Assembly: GCA_947646735.1 (NCBI GenBank)
Contig: CANTFK010000077.1
Span: forward strand, 62,001 to 126,000
Length of the DNA stretch: 64,000 nucleotides
Direction: 5' to 3'
Origin: Peronospora farinosa
Lineage: Eukaryota; Oomycota; Peronosporomycetes; Peronosporales; Peronosporaceae
Part shown: positions 39,335-50,225 of the stretch, in pieces
Position numbering within the stretch: position 1 is the stretch's first letter
How the letters are laid out: each line of letters opens with the position of its first letter
Program-made: the position numbers and the translations under genes
Notes under the pieces: model-generated
Told to the model about the DNA's origin: nothing
The model's database searches: none
Seen by the model: only the letters and a program-made list of their open reading frames with translations

Positions 39335-40603
39335 TTTGGGTTTTGAGCGAGCTAGAAATTGTGCCCAAATTCTTGATACTAGGTTCTGTATCACAATACC
39401 GGTATTCAGCTAAGCAAATTAATACTAAGTACTCATATTTTTTGTACTTGTATGACAGCAACGACAAATATGAATACTAATCGTCGCGGAAATGTATCCT
39501 TTGATAATTGTAGTATGTAGTACTGAAAGAAACAAATTAGTAACAATGAGTATAGTCTTCGTCGCTTTGTATCCATAGCAGTGCCCGTAATACATGTTTG
39601 TAGACGTATTACATTGCATGAAGTAAAAGGCAGCGTTAAGTGGTAGAAACCAAGTCATATGTATTACAGATTTAGTAATGGTTATTCGACTGCTGTATCA
39701 CAGAATATTACACGACATGTTTTTCCTTGTCATGCATACGCTATCAGTAATACAGCGTATATAATACACTTCAAATTGTTGCTAAAGACAGTCACAAGCT
39801 TAAGCAGGCACATTCGCTTAAATACGTTCGTGTCCCCAACACTGCGCTTCGGTAATGAAGAGAATGCTCGTAGATGTATTGGGTTGACTTTCATGCGTGG
39901 CTCTAGTTCGCAGACGTTTTCGAAACGATGCAAATTTCCAGAACGCCAAGCGTGGCGGAATTTTACATCTCACACGGAGGATGTAACGGATGTTCGAAGG
40001 AGGAGTAAGCGTAGAATGGAAAGCCTTCATTTAGCACGGTATGGAAGTAGCAATAGTTGTCTGGTAATTGAATGTGACTCTTTTCGTCGGACGGAGGTGA
40101 ACGCTGTCGTGTGGAAGGTTGCAACAAGGTACGACTGACGTTGAAGAGAAAGCGGACAATTCAGAAATACCGGTATTGCAAGTTTAAAATGCCAGTTGCT
40201 CGTGTAGTTGTCTTCTGAGTATTGGAAAGTTCTACAATTGAATTAGTGAAATCAGGTGTGGGATTAATTCTTCCATGAAGTTCTAATCCCAAATGATGAA
40301 GGTTTCAAACAGCTTTCGCTGAGATGGTCGGGACAATATATACCTTGTTACAATGCCGTCCAGAAACCAAACTGATTCCACCTCAAAAAACCCAATTTTA
40401 TTTACGATGCATCTATATGAGTCAACTCGCCCTTTTCGTCAATTGATAATACTTTAGGACAGATTTGTCGTTTAATCCCATGAAGTACTGCATATATAAC
40501 GTCTCATTTGCTTGCAACAGCTCATTTAACTAAAATCTCCGTCGCTTGAATAGTATTTTCAACAGCTTCTATCGATAACGACAGTATATTACTTGCAATC
40601 AAT
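39335..40603. other. Region with one hypothetical ORF
   Basis: A 159-codon plus frame (39659-40138, ATG start) is the longest frame. It contains ENARRCIGLTFMRGSSSQT and many basic residues, but has no recognised domain. The 5' part is low-complexity AT-rich. It may be spurious. The rest (40139-40603) holds nothing recognised and is the 3' flank of the AspRS gene. Confidence 0.3.
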
Positions 40604-42747
40604 CTACTCATCGTCATGACGTACCTGGATATGGTATTCCTTAAGCTGATCAGGTAACACAATTCCCGGTGCATTAGTCATAAGCTCATTGCCCGTGGCC
40701 GACTTTGGGAACGCAATCACATCACGCAAACTTGGCGCACCACACAAGATTGCGACGAGGCGATCCAGACCCAGCGCGATTCCGCCGTGAGGCGGAGCGC
40801 CCTGGCTGAGGGCCTGTAGCAGATGCTCAAAACTCTGACGCTGCAGCGATGGGAGCTCCAGTACATCTTCAAAAATGGCTTGCTGCAGCTTCGCCTGATG
40901 GATACGAATGGACCCTCCGCCTAGCTCCCAGCCGTTGCACACGATATCGTAGTGCTGTGCGGTGATGTCCAATAGCTTCGTGACGATCTCCGGGTCTTCC
41001 AGCAAACTCTTTCCATCACTTCTTGCTGCTGCAATTAAAATGTTGTCCAAAAGCATTGCGTGGTCAGCGCGAGGAGCAGTGAAGGGATGGTGTGTCGCTG
41101 ACAGTGATGCCTTGTCTTCATTTGCATAGAGATTCCCATTGTCATCTTCACTGCGCTCAAACATAGGGAAATCGATCACCCACAAATGGTGAAAGTTATT
41201 CGGGTCTAGTTCAGCCTGCAAAAAGCCCTTAGCATACAACAACCGTGACGTGTGCGTCCGCAGACGCCCAAGCAGTGTGTTCACATCGTGGTATGATCCG
41301 GCAGCGAAAATGAGAATATCGCCCTCTTCAGCATCAAGGCGCTCGTTGAGCTGATCAATTTCATAAACAGAAAGCTTCTTTGCCAGAGAAGACTTCCACT
41401 GCTTTCCAGCGTCCACCTTTACCACAAACGCGCCGGCGGAATTAGATGCGCGCTTGGCTACATTCTCCAATTCATCAATTTCCTTGCGTGAAAACGCACC
41501 ACTCGCAAGATTCTTCGCATTGATGGCACGAATTACTCCACGATTGTTATAGACCTTTGTATAGCTGTTTGCAAGTGCCGTCTTGAATGGAGCAAACTCG
41601 CAGTCTTGTAGTAAGTCGTCGACATCCTGAAGTTCAATGCCATACCGCGTATCAGGCTTGTCGACACCAAAGCGGTGCATCGCCTCGTCGAAGGCCATGC
41701 GAACAAATGGGCGATCAGGTAGCTCCTTGTCAGCCGACTTCCAGATCTCCTTCACTAGACGCTCCACCAAGTGCATAATGTCTTCGCGGCTAACAAACGA
41801 CATCTCTAAATCAATCTGCGTAAACTCGGGCTGACGGTCAGCACGACCGCCTTCGTCACGATAGCACCTTGCAAGCTGGAAGTACCTATCCAGGCCTCCC
41901 ACCATGAGCAATTGCTTGTACTGTTGCGGACTCTGCGTCAGCGCGTAAAACAGTCCTTTATTGCGCGTGGGGACAAGAAACTCCCGAGCACCTTCTGGTG
42001 TGCTTTTAAACAACGTCGGTGTTTCAATCTCCAAAAACCCCTCGAAGCACAAAAAGTTGCGTGCAGCCAGCGATATGTGCGAGCGCATTATGAGATTCTG
42101 CTGCAACGCAGGACGACGCAGATCCAAGTATCGATGACGTAGTCTCGTGTCTTCATTGGCCACTTTAGATCCAGTCGACACTTGAATCGGCAAATTCACA
42201 CACGAATTCAATTCCGTGATCTTGTCCACCACGACCTCTACAGCTCCTGTTGCCATCTTATCGTTTCGCATATTGACCGGCCGAGCTCGTACAATACCGG
42301 AAGCTTGAATGACCGACTCGGGGCGAATCTTGCTCACCACATCATCTGTCACAATGTCACACATGGAGACACCATTTAAAAGCTACTGGAACTTCAAGAC
42401 CTTCAAGCTGCAATGAGCTGCTACTACTACCTTACCCGCCAATTGAAGAAACTTTTTTTCTAATACAAGTTGCGTGACACCGTGACGGTCACGTAGAGAC
42501 AAGAAGGAGATAGGACCAAATGGACGAATGGCATCCACCCATCCACTTAAAGTCACACGCTGACCGTCATGAGATTCTTGACGAAGTTCTCCACACGAAT
42601 GAGTCCGAAATGTACTGAGAGAACGTATTGCTGACAGTAAACGCCTTGATGACGCATGATAGAATCTAAGAAAAATAATCAGACAGATACACAATTGATA
42701 GCCAATACAATAAACTAAAAATGGAGAAAATACCTCTTCGTGAGCAT
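40604..42747 (-). CDS. DARS2: Aspartyl-tRNA synthetase, bacterial type, mitochondrial
   Basis: Three exons are inferred on the minus strand: 42734-42747, 42431-42665 and 40604-42382, 675 aa in all. The tiny exon 1 gives MLTKR, spliced (68-bp intron) to [19 protein letters not shown], a clear mitochondrial presequence. The anticodon-binding OB fold follows ([30 protein letters not shown]). A 48-base GT-AG intron (42383-42430) with in-frame stop TAG is needed to join it to [11 protein letters not shown]. The class II core has [19 protein letters not shown] with [25 protein letters not shown] and [20 protein letters not shown]; the bacterial GAD insert lies near residues 400-480; motif 3 is [16 protein letters not shown]. 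It charges tRNA-Asp in the organelle. Confidence 0.93.
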
Positions 42748-42942
42748 CAATAGCTGCTTCGTCTCAAATAATATGTGACTTTATGTGAACCAAATGACAT
42801 TGAGAATACCGGTTTACTGTACTTTTTAGAAATAAGCATCGATTTAGAATACTCCGGATAATTATAGAAATATGATGTGGATACAGAAGGTAGCCATGTC
42901 TGCAATGTAGCCATGTTTGCTAGACCAGTCATTTTCTGAACA
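42748..42942. promoter_or_regulatory. Bidirectional promoter region (AspRS / Trm82-like)
   Basis: 195 bases lie between divergent start codons. It holds no other gene. Both products act on tRNA, so shared regulation is plausible but unproven. Confidence 0.4.
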
Positions 42943-44321
42943 ATGGTAGGAACTGGTGTCTTTGTCGCGACGGCGCATAACGTCGTGGTGACAGTGCGTA
43001 ATACGACAGTGTTTGTGCTTCCTACAACCACTTCAGATACAAAGAAATTGGTTCATTTCGAGGTGTTGCAGGGTGCAGACGGTGTGGTAGAAGCTTTAGA
43101 ATCTGACGACGATGAGGATCAGGCTGAAAAGCTCAAGAAGAAGCAGGCGACGAAACCTGCAGCACCAGCTAATCGTATCACGGCTATCAAGTTGTTTCGA
43201 CCGCATGGGTGGGAGATTTTAGCGTTGCTGTTGCTCGTGGATGAACGACGACTGGTGTATTACGAGCTGAACCTGTCGGCCGAGACGTTGCTGCTTAAGG
43301 CGTCCCGCTCAGTGCCTCGTAGTGCCACGTGCATGACTGTGGGTCATTTAAAACTGGACAATGGGGAGATCAAGTACGCAGTTATTGTGGGCCAAAAGAC
43401 GGGTGAGGCTGTAGCTGTGCCCTTCCCGGATGTGGCCCGTGACCTCAAGACGCTGTTGGGCCACACCACGTCCATGGTCACGGACGTGGCTGTCAATCAC
43501 AATTCGTCACTGCTTCTGACAGCTGATCGTGATGAGAAGTTACGTGTATCGCGATTTCCAAATGCTACGATTATTGAAAGCTACTGCTTGGGCCATACTG
43601 CGAGTCTGACCAAACTGGCTTGCAGTTCTGTCACGCCAGAACTCGTCGTTACGACGTCCATGGACAACACGCTGAAGCTCTGGAATATGATGACGGGGAA
43701 GCTATTGGCAACGAAGATGCTGCTCCCAGACGTACAAGTGTCAGTAGAACCTCTGGACGAGGTTAATGATAATGATAATGACAGTGGTCGCAAGGCTGCC
43801 AAGAGCTTGCTGAACGTGTCACTGGCGATTTGTCACAAGACGAACATTGTGGCGGTGCTCGTAAACTACCAGTACGTGCGATTTTTCGAGATCGTATCTG
43901 TTAGTGGAGTATCGACGTTAAAGGAGGTGATCATATCGAGTGAGGACGAGCAGTTGCTGCTTGCGAATGAGCCTTGCGAGCTCCTGTTCACGGAAGACGA
44001 AATGCTTGTGATATCCTACAAGAAGAAGCCGTTCCTGCAATTGTTTTCCATTTCAAAGGGGCATAACCGAAAGTTGTCACCTGTTGACGCTATGACTGAC
44101 GTGTTCAATGACTTTCGGAACGCTGCTGCAACAATTGGTACGTGGTTTAATTACTTGTGTGTACATTGTTCACAAGGTGCTGCTGTACTAACGAACGGAT
44201 GCCTTCTTTGACAGAATTGGTTGATGACGAGCAAAAGGCTCTAGATGTACTCGAGGGTGGTCTGAAAAAGAAAAAGGCTCGGACCAATGAGTGGAAGAAA
44301 AACATGCCTAGAGGCAAGTGA
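42943..44321 (+). CDS. tRNA (guanine-N7) methyltransferase non-catalytic subunit (Trm82/WDR4)
   Basis: Two exons: 42943-44137 and 44215-44321 (77-bp GT-AG intron), 433 aa. WD40 repeats form a beta-propeller. Family-specific motifs are VGQKTGEAVAVPFPD, LLGHTTSMVTDVAVNH, LLTADRDEKLRVSRFPNAT and IESYCLGHTASLTKLACS, then TSMDNTLKLWNMMTGKLLA. The ADRDEK-RVSR block is diagnostic for Trm82/WDR4. The protein supports the Trm8/METTL1 catalytic subunit in making m7G46 in tRNA. Exon 2 supplies a lysine-rich tail (GLKKKKARTNEWKKNM). An acidic insert (ESDDDEDQAEKLKKK) lies near residue 50. Converges with the next gene, 138 bp apart. Confidence 0.92.
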
Positions 44322-44459
44322 ATGTCATGTATGTGCAAAGGTTTACTCTACACTGCTTCCCTATCGATCGGGAGCATTTAGTTCTGATCGGTGTCTTGCT
44401 CTGTCGCTCGCTTATAAACATCCAATCGACACGAGACTGCTCGCACGTCCTCGATCGAC

Positions 44460-45413
44460 CTACACCGCGACCTTTGGACCGATCACAGGCACGTAACTCA
44501 ACGCCGTAAAAGTGACGTCCTTTACAGTCCCGTACGTAGACGACGAAGCGTGTACTACTTGCGTCTTCGTGTAATTCGCGACACTAGCTACAGTCCCATA
44601 CACACTCGACGAAGCTGCAACCACTTTCTCTGTCGTATAATCCTTGACACAAGTAGCCTTATTTACTGTCGCTCCCACCGCTCCTGACACTGTATCAGTC
44701 GTCGTTTTAGCGACTGACGAGGCAACACCTACAGCCTCATCTTTCTTTTTTAACGCGTATTGTTGACCAGATTGCAGCGTCGTAGCTACCGACGAGATCG
44801 TCGCGTCTACCTTATCATCTAGAGCATTGATACTAGGACCGACCCACGCCTCATCAATCTCGTGCAATGACTTTCCACTGACCTTCTCGACCACAGTATT
44901 GGCAGTGTTCTCTCCAAAGCGAGCAAATGGAGCCACAACACGGAAACTTGTCGTGTAATTGTACACATTCTTTGTCGTGTCGTAATAGTACGACACACGC
45001 ATAAACCATGGCCGACGAGTCTCGTATCTAGAGAGCGTTGTCTTACTTGATTGCCAGTCCACTGTGTACGAAAGGATAACGGTACTAGGCGCGGCTTTGG
45101 GGCCAAAGGTAAACGTCGTCTTACGTTTCTTTGAGTCACTCTGGAATTCCGCTAGTAGCTTTTGGGTATCTACAATGGCCTTCTTCTTCTTCTCATGCAG
45201 TAGCTCAATACTCAGCTTCGCATCGGCTGTAGCTTCGTGAATGTAAAGCGTTGCAAGCTCATCAACACTAGCGTCGTGTTTTCTGTACTTGGTAATGTAC
45301 TCAACTTTACCTACAGCAAAACGCACGGCTAATTTCTTCGTGGCGAGCTCCTGTTCACCAAAAGTGGCTTCAATGCTGTGCAATTGAATGGATAGAGTTC
45401 CAGATGTCGGCAT
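44460..45413 (-). CDS. Beta-rich/perilipin-like protein, copy 1
   Basis: 317 aa, intronless. Residues 1-125 look like a C2-type beta sandwich ([33 protein letters not shown]). The middle has [20 protein letters not shown], and the C-terminal 160 residues are amphipathic 11-mer-like segments ([40 protein letters not shown]) that resemble perilipin-family lipid-droplet helices. It ends with a short hydrophobic [13 protein letters not shown]. The lipid-droplet role is inferred from pattern only. A diverged paralogue lies at 47216-48298 in the opposite direction. Confidence 0.72.
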   Translation of the reverse strand: MPTSGTLSIQLHSIEATFGEQELATKKLAVRFAVGKVEYITKYRKHDASVDELATLYIHEATADAKLSIELLHEKKKKAIVDTQKLLAEFQSDSKKRKTTFTFGPKAAPSTVILSYTVDWQSSKTTLSRYETRRPWFMRVSYYYDTTKNVYNYTTSFRVVAPFARFGENTANTVVEKVSGKSLHEIDEAWVGPSINALDDKVDATISSVATTLQSGQQYALKKKDEAVGVASSVAKTTTDTVSGAVGATVNKATCVKDYTTEKVVAASSSVYGTVASVANYTKTQVVHASSSTYGTVKDVTFTALSYVPVIGPKVAV

Positions 45414-47215
45414 AATGACAAAATGTGATGTTTGCTTGACGGACGAAAATGGAAAGTGAAGAGCGAAAGATATTTTTGTAGAGGTCTATAGTGAAACGCA
45501 GTGGATTGGAGCCGCCCCCTTTCAATTGAAATATCTGGTTTTTATATGTTAAAACGCCTTCGATCTTCCGGATTTTTCTCGACTGAAGGCGTGATGCACC
45601 GTACGCATTTGACAACTTCAAGGTGCATGGCCGGTCTTTAACGCTCTATCAGTGCAAGCGCAGGACCAACATTCTCGACGGATGCCATGTTTCTTCACCA
45701 AGAGATGATTCATCACCCAAGAGCGTCTAAATGTGTACAGCGGAGGCAACTCTTGGTACTGAAAACAGCACCAAAAATGGTCTGCCGCCGTGATATAGGA
45801 GCGATGACGCCATTGTTGCTGTGCCGATGAAATCTGACAAACGGGTTAGGTGCGTCAAAATAGTGACTCATTTGCTACCTTCGTGTCACCGCTGTGCGTC
45901 ATCGATGTGGCGCACACTGGCTGTGAATAGCGCCTTGATGTGATGACGTTTACTCAGTGTGAGAGCGCAGACACGCATTCTAGCGTCTAGTGCTGCGGCA
46001 GCTGGTCGGAAAGAGCAGTTTTTGCCGCACCTGAACACTCTAAAGCGTCCAAGCGAAAAGGTAGAAGTTTGCTGACAGCAGTTGGGCTAAACATGGATAC
46101 TGTGCTGTACTTTTTTTCTGCTCTGATTTGGTTGCTGTGTCGACAACGTCAGGATGGATGGTGAAGGTTGCATAAGAGTGACCAAAAGGAACGGTCACTA
46201 TGAGCCAGTAGATTTGGCTCGTCGACACTTACTTGCCAGTATGACAGCGATACACTAATTTTAAATGATAGTGGCGGCAGTCTGCCCTTGATGGATGTAC
46301 GCTTTCATACTTCCTAACGGAAAGTCAATGAACATTATTATCATCTTTTGCTTGAAAAAGGGGATTCATGGCCCAGTCTCAATTACTTTGCAAGCAATCG
46401 CCATGGCCGCTACCATCAGTAGAGCGAGCGTTGGGTTGAGTCACTGCTCTAGCTACTAAGGTCTCAGACAGGGCGGCACTAAAGGTTCCCAGTAAAGCAG
46501 ACAACGGTTCAACGCCAGGTCGAGCAACTGCGGCAGCAAGCAGACATCCAGATGACGGTCTAAATCATTGTAGAGGCGTTTTGCATGTGTTGAATAGCAG
46601 CTTTATCAAGTAACAGCCTCTGCCGCGCGACGCTTCCTTTTTTTAGTTGGTGCTAACTGTCCACCATAAAGCTAGCGCGATCTTTTCTCCTTCAACTAAG
46701 GAAACTGACGTGATCTTTGTATAAGTATCCACTTTCTGTGTTTTTGTAAACATACGAGACGACAACTGACACCATGACGCGCCCGACGCTGAGTTACGTG
46801 TCAAATTTCCATGTCAGAAACGGTCGTGACGGATACTTTTTCATGACCCCTTACCATTAAAACTCGCCATCAACCGTTATTTATACTGAGACGTGAGGGT
46901 GAGACAGCTTCAAGCTGTGATAGTGCCTTGAGAAGCAGGCGAACTAACAGTCCTACTACTGGGGCAACCCGAGGTCAAGAGATGTCCCTCGGTAGTATAC
47001 ATTAATCAAGTGAGAAATCACAGAAGAGACGCGACGTATTGCCCATCTCCCACACGCGAGAGGGTGTGGGGCAAGCAACGTGTGGGGCAAGCAACCGGAA
47101 AGTTCCGTTGATGACTGACAGAGCGAGGCCAATAGTCGATCCATTTTCGTCGTAGACGCTATTCATTTCCAGTTTGGCCATCTAAGCACAAAGTCTTTGG
47201 GGAGGGGGAAGAAAG
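45414..47215. other. Intergenic space between divergent perilipin-like paralogues
   Basis: 1.8 kb with no gene recognised. A short direct repeat gtgtggggcaagcaac occurs twice near 47065-47100. The region serves as the 5' flank of both paralogues. Confidence 0.45.
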
Positions 47216-48298
47216 ATGGTTGTGTCCGGTACACTCACTGTCAAAGGTGTGCCTTGTTTTCTGTCACGTTGAAGTCCTTTTTGCCTTTGTATTGACTCGT
47301 TTTTATTGTCTGCAGTCGATCGATTTGAAGGGGGAAAGTCAGGCGACAAGTATAGTGTCCGTTTTGTACTGGGAGACAAGGAGCGCCACACGAAATACGT
47401 GTCGGCTGATGAAAAGATTGAGGAAACGTTGCACTTGTACGTGATGTATAGAACCTATCATTGAGCATAGATATATAAAGGGTAGGGAGAGGGCTGATTT
47501 GATGTCCCTTGTTTTCTCAATCAATTTGATCACGACAGTGACGTGGACAGGACGACGGAATATGAAGAAGTAACGATTGAAGTGCTTGGACAGAATCAAG
47601 ACAAGCCATTGGTGTCTACTAAGCGCACACTACAGGACTTTATGAAGGGACTTCAGAACGAGACGTTGACGTTTACCTCTGGCCCTGTGTCATCGGCGAA
47701 GGAGACGCGTGTTATCTTTGGTACGGATTGGACGCAAACAAAGAAAGAGTCGACGTTGGCAGCTGCTGAGACGCATCGTCCGTGGTTTATGCGTGCTTCG
47801 TATTATTACGACACGACGAAGAATGTGTATGACTATACGACGAGTTTTCGGATTGTAAAGCCATTTGCTCGTCTTGGAGAAGGAACGGTGAATACGGTCT
47901 TGGCTACAGTCTTGGGCAAGACGTTATATGATGTGGATCAGTCGTTGATGGTGCCAATGCTTGATTCTATGGATAATAAGGTGGATTCGACCATTTCTGT
48001 AGCGTTTACGAAGCTGTATGAAGGTCAACAGATGGCGGTTAGGACAAAGAACAAGGCAGTTCATGGCGTGTCGACGGTGGCTCGTAAAACGGGAAGCACA
48101 GCCGTCCGTGCGACGAGTTACACGGCACATAAGGTCGTTGCAGCACCAGGTGCAGCAATTGGTGTGGTGATTGGTGTGGCTGAGTATGCAGGGTCTCAGG
48201 TGAAGCACGCATCGTCGTCGACGTTTGGCATGGTGCGGGGTGTGACGTATTCTGTTGCTAGTCATATACCCATTCTCGGGCCCAAAATACGGGCTTAA
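47216..48298 (+). CDS. Beta-rich/perilipin-like protein, copy 2
   Basis: Three exons are inferred: 47216-47246, 47316-47436 and 47539-48298 (introns 69 and 102 bp), 303 aa. The first exons give MVVSGTLTVKVDRFEGGKSG and RFVLGDKERHTKYVSADEKI, matching the N-terminus of copy 1. The shared core is [20 protein letters not shown], then FRIVKPFARLGEGTVNTVL, an amphipathic Ala/Val/Thr-rich tail and the ending YSVASHIPILGPKIRA. Copy 1 has no introns, so the pair differs in gene structure. The alignment with copy 1 fixes the splice sites. Confidence 0.75.
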
Positions 48299-48977
48299 GG
48301 TGGGAATGCCGACAGTAGGCAACCTCACCGGTAATGGGAATCATGTGAGCTGCTGACAGCTGACGCTTGAAGGGCATGCGAAGGAATAAAGGAAGAAAAA
48401 AGGAAGAAAGAAATGATGTATAAGCGGTGTACGTCAAGGCGTACAAGCGTGTGGAGGATGTGGAAGCATGAGGGACGGGCAGCGGTGGTGAGCGACAAGA
48501 AAGATTAAATATGTGTTGCTATGTAGACAAAAGACCTCCAAACATGACGCCGGTCTCTTTGGAATGAAGGGGCAATGATTGCGAGTGTTTGGACCGTGAG
48601 GGAACGAAGAGAGAGGATGACCACGGAATCGATTCCGAAGGACAGGGACCAACATTTAAGAAAACGGGGTTTACGTAGCAAAAAAGCAAGGAATATAAAA
48701 ATGTTTTTGTTTTGAATCGTCGTTCGTATACCTAGCGTTCCCGAGTCGATCATTTTGATGCAGTAAGCTTGTTTTTTTGTTTTTTTGCTATATTTGATGT
48801 TTGCTGCAAAACAATTTCATTTAATTGTGCAGTTTTTCTTCCTATGCGTGGCAGCAACAAGTCTCCTAACCATTCATTCGTTCTTCGGCTGCATCTTCTT
48901 CAGTGTTGCTAAGTTATTGCATTATAGAAATGTTCACTTTCTTCATTCTCACCGGTGCCCCCATCAACCTTCATCAA
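48299..48977. other. Convergent intergenic region
   Basis: 680 bases between two 3' ends. T-rich runs lie near 48770-48790. No gene recognised. Confidence 0.4.
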
Positions 48978-50225
48978 TCACTCCTTCGAGGCCTTTTGAG
49001 CCAACAGCGTATTGATATCCTCTTCAAATGACAGTGGACGGTCCTTTGGTGCAAAACGCTTGAACGGCTGACCATTGCGGTCTACCAAAAACTTGGTGAA
49101 GTTCCACTTGATGTAGTTCCCGAACGTCCCAGGCAGCTTTGCCTTGAGGTACGTGAACACCGGACGAGCCGTTGCGCCATTCACGTCATGCTTCTCGAAA
49201 AACGGGAACGTCACATTGTACTGCTTCACGAACTCCATAATCTCTTCGTGTGTGCCCGGCTCCTGACCAGCAAACTGATTGCATGGGAACGCCAGGACCT
49301 CCAGACCCTCGTCCTTGTACTTTGCATACAGCTGTTGCAGCTCCGGGTAGTTCTTGGACGTCAGACCGCACTTGCTCGATACGTTCACGGCTAGCACCAC
49401 TTTGCCCTTGTACTTGGCCATTGACACTTCGTTGCGGGCCATGTCAAAGTCTTTCAGCTCATAGAACGACTTGATCTTGGCCGTGTCTTCCATGTTAAAC
49501 GCCTCTCGGTACTGTGCACCAGCGTTAATGAATGCATTGAGCCATTCCTCCTGCTTCTCCTTACTCTCAGCAGCAAGAGTCTCCGTAGTTGTACCGTTAG
49601 ACAGCTTAATACCATATGACATGTCATCACTAAACGCCACCGTAGCATCAACAGCCAGATCGATATCGTTGAGTGACTTTAAAGCCACGTCCGACTCGAA
49701 AACGTGCACAGCTTTGTTTTTGTCATTGGCCACAACGTAAAAAGGTTCTTGACCACCTAATAATTTCGCCAGAAATCCCTCTTTTTTGCGATACAAAGTT
49801 CCTGCTTGTATCGCTCCTTCTTTGACACTCCAGACCGATTTTGTCTCGTCGTCAACGAGTCCACTGCCAACTCCCAGAAATTCTGCATTTTTGGTGTAAA
49901 AATCAAAGTGTTTTAGATCGTTCGTGTCCGTTTTAGGCGTTATAAAACCGCTTTGTACTAAACCATCGACCACTTTTGCAGCGTAGCTTGTAGAATCATT
50001 AGAATCAGAGTTTTGCTCTAATTTTTGAGTAATAAAACGTAAAAGAACGTCGCCAGAGACTTGTGGGAAGCCAGAAATGGACGATTTTGACGTAAAAAGC
50101 TGCTTGTTGACGTCAGGTGATAGTAAATGGTCCTGGATCAGCGTCACTTCTCGTTGCAATCCAGTTGGGAGTGCTTGGAAGTGGCGCCACAGGTCGAAGA
50201 CACGACCTTGGAGAGCTTTCGACAT
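48978..50225 (-). CDS. DEP-like / PH-like / glutathione peroxidase fusion, copy 1
   Basis: 415 aa from ATG at 50223-50225; an upstream extension has no ATG. Residues about 45-100 resemble a DEP-type winged helix (VSGDVLLRFITQKLEQ, YAAKVVDGLVQSGFI). Residues 135-250 form a PH-like module (GAIQAGTLYRKKEGFLAKLL to EKQEEWLNAFINAGAQYREA). The C-terminal 155 residues are a glutathione peroxidase: peroxidatic Cys near 286 in VNVSSKCGLT, Gln in FPCNQFAGQEPG, and Trp-Asn in YIKWNFTKF. The active site uses cysteine, not selenocysteine. The resolving Cys of plant thioredoxin-type GPx (usually just after EF-V-C) is replaced by Lys (EFVKQY). It probably reduces peroxides while tethered to membranes or lipids. 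No introns. Confidence 0.88.
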   Translation of the reverse strand: MSKALQGRVFDLWRHFQALPTGLQREVTLIQDHLLSPDVNKQLFTSKSSISGFPQVSGDVLLRFITQKLEQNSDSNDSTSYAAKVVDGLVQSGFITPKTDTNDLKHFDFYTKNAEFLGVGSGLVDDETKSVWSVKEGAIQAGTLYRKKEGFLAKLLGGQEPFYVVANDKNKAVHVFESDVALKSLNDIDLAVDATVAFSDDMSYGIKLSNGTTTETLAAESKEKQEEWLNAFINAGAQYREAFNMEDTAKIKSFYELKDFDMARNEVSMAKYKGKVVLAVNVSSKCGLTSKNYPELQQLYAKYKDEGLEVLAFPCNQFAGQEPGTHEEIMEFVKQYNVTFPFFEKHDVNGATARPVFTYLKAKLPGTFGNYIKWNFTKFLVDRNGQPFKRFAPKDRPLSFEEDINTLLAQKASKE

